A stretch of DNA of 64,000 nt from Chryseobacterium viscerum (GTDB lineage Bacteria; Bacteroidota; Bacteroidia; Flavobacteriales; Weeksellaceae). Below are positions 63,329 to 64,000 of this stretch, piece after piece (the stretch's first letter is position 1; the number at the start of each line of letters is the position of its first letter). The stretch lies in NCBI RefSeq assembly GCF_002899945.2, contig NZ_PPEG02000011.1, positions 192,119-256,118 of the forward strand. Direction: 5' to 3'. Under the pieces are notes generated by a model, which ran no database searches, was not told the origin of the DNA, and was given only the letters and a program-made list of their open reading frames with translations. The translations under genes were made by a program, and so were the position numbers.

Positions 63329-63649
63329 ATGGACAAGACACGATTTAAAATTGCTTCTACAATTAGTTTTATATACTTATTAGTAGGAACCTGTGACAAT
63401 TTAACAGGTTTACACTTTGAAAAATTTTTGAATAACACTTTTTGTGACAATAATCTTTGTGAATTTTTTCTACTAATATTTTATTCACAATCATATCTTT
63501 ATGGAGCATTATTTTGTGGTTTTTTAGGAGGTAGTGATATAGCATTTATATTTTGCCAGATCATAATATTTATTATTTTGTCGGGCATAATCTATTTTTT
63601 ATTATTAATGATTAAAGTTATACAGAAGTTTGTTTTTGTTAGAAAATAG
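63329..63649 (+). CDS. Candidate immunity protein, three-helix membrane protein
   Basis: A 106-aa protein (ATG at 63329; the frame opening at 63302 adds nine unlikely residues). It has three strong hydrophobic segments (IASTISFIYLLVGTC; SYLYGALFCGFLGGSDIAFIF; IIFIILSGIIYFLLLMI) and five cysteines, and is unusually AT-rich. It starts 41 bp after the toxin stop on the same strand, the usual place of a toxin-specific immunity gene. I do not recognise the family. Its membrane location would suit defence against a toxin met in the periplasm or at the inner membrane. Confidence 0.6.
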   Translation: MDKTRFKIASTISFIYLLVGTCDNLTGLHFEKFLNNTFCDNNLCEFFLLIFYSQSYLYGALFCGFLGGSDIAFIFCQIIIFIILSGIIYFLLLMIKVIQKFVFVRK

Positions 63650-63656
63650 ATATCCC

Positions 63657-63681
63657 CCCGCTGGCGCATTCTATGACAAAA
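63657..63681. repeat. GC-rich fragment, possible remnant of an RHS-associated repeat
   Basis: CCCCCCGCTGGCGCATTC stands out from very AT-rich surroundings. I recall a CCCCCGCTGGCGCG-type stretch next to RHS genes in other Bacteroidota; here the continuation is missing, perhaps because the neighbouring IS110 element begins here. This rests on memory and is uncertain. Confidence 0.3.
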
Positions 63682-63702
63682 AGCAAATAAAAAGTTTAAA
63701 AT

Positions 63703-63999
63703 TTAAGATACAAATTTATAAGTATTTACAAATGGTGTATTACGGAATATTACAGCAAATGCTCGGCTTATAATTTTGCATTTTACATTATTTATAATCA
63801 GGAGGGAATGTTTTCCTTCCTGTTTTTTTCTTTCATAATAATTCTTTATTTCTGCGTCATGCTTTATCGCGGATAGTGAAGCCATATGAAGAATTGATTT
63901 CATTTTTTTATCTGCAAAATGACTTACTCTACTTTTGCCCCTTAAAGAAGTACCTGAGGAATATTCAAAAGGAACAATACCAGAATAACAAGCAAATTT
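63703..63999 (-). CDS. IS110-family transposase, C-terminal part (cut by window end)
   Basis: The minus-strand frame is open to the window edge, so the apparent ATG at 63903 is internal and at least 99 residues are visible. The sequence FACYSGIVPFEYSSGTSLRG, RVSHFADKKMKSILHMASLSA and YYERKKQEGKHSLLIINNVK, ending RNTPFVNTYKFVS, is the Transposase_20 (PF02371) C-terminal domain with its Ser-containing GTSLRG loop. IS110 transposases work with a DEDD-type N-terminal domain, which lies outside. Upstream non-coding DNA of such elements can encode a bridge RNA, also out of view. Whether the element is complete cannot be judged. Confidence 0.92.
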   Translation of the reverse strand, partial: KFACYSGIVPFEYSSGTSLRGKSRVSHFADKKMKSILHMASLSAIKHDAEIKNYYERKKQEGKHSLLIINNVKCKIISRAFAVIFRNTPFVNTYKFVS

Positions 64000-64000
64000 T

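Noticed and set aside
1..64000. CRISPR array, rRNA operon, or classical riboswitch
   Set aside because: No regularly spaced identical repeats, no rRNA-like blocks and no riboswitch core were seen when reading the spacers; only one tRNA was found.

Overview
The window looks like a low-GC Bacteroidota chromosome, most probably a Chryseobacterium-like member of the Flavobacteriia. The evidence is type IX secretion (T9SS) C-terminal sorting domains, a SusC/SusD pair, Bacteroidota-type promoters (TAnnTTTG at -7), a genus-typical GG-leader peptide and DUF6443/RHS proteins. No rRNA operon, CRISPR array or complete phage is visible. The genus is an inference; no database search was possible.

Bases 1-4.5 kb are the right end of an integrated mobile element: the C-terminal part of a large SF2 helicase (cut by the window edge), small ORFs, and a large serine recombinase whose last codons lie antisense inside the 3' end of a tRNA-Arg(ACG) gene. 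That tRNA appears to be the attachment site and the element/chromosome border. Bases 4.5-17.4 kb are mostly core genes: a periplasmic binding lipoprotein, mtgA, a Gcr-type membrane protein, an unlisted 55-aa Cys-rich GG-leader peptide, a DUF721/recF operon interrupted by a four-helix-bundle gene flanked by inverted low-complexity repeats, a UbiA-like membrane protein and a giant alpha-2-macroglobulin lacking its thioester. An ecotin follows, so two protease inhibitors are neighbours.

Bases 18-43.7 kb are a patchwork of small operons: a TSP3-type secreted protein framed by imperfect direct repeats; a TolC/HlyD/ABC-2 permease efflux operon without an ATPase gene; several VOC, DUF1569 and small membrane or secreted proteins; a membrane protein/histidine kinase/NarL-type regulator trio; a bestrophin channel and a CPA1 antiporter separated by a perfect palindrome; an SRPBCC-GNAT-VOC operon; two tandem glutaminyl-peptide cyclotransferases; a deoxynucleoside kinase; an ArsC-like protein; and a T9SS-exported pappalysin-type metalloprotease.

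Bases 44-53.3 kb are a polysaccharide utilisation locus (PUL): SusC, SusD, a glucoamylase-family (GH144-like) lipoprotein, an alpha/beta-hydrolase and a GH3 beta-glucosidase. By family composition its best-guess substrate is a beta-1,2-glucan. Bases 53.4-54.4 kb hold tandemly duplicated small secreted proteins, each with its own near-identical terminator. Bases 54.6-63.65 kb form a polymorphic-toxin cassette: a T9SS beta-propeller protein, an RHS/YD companion protein, a DUF6443/RHS-core protein with a 215-residue variable tip, and a small membrane protein that is a candidate immunity protein. The window closes in the C-terminal part of an IS110-family transposase on the minus strand.
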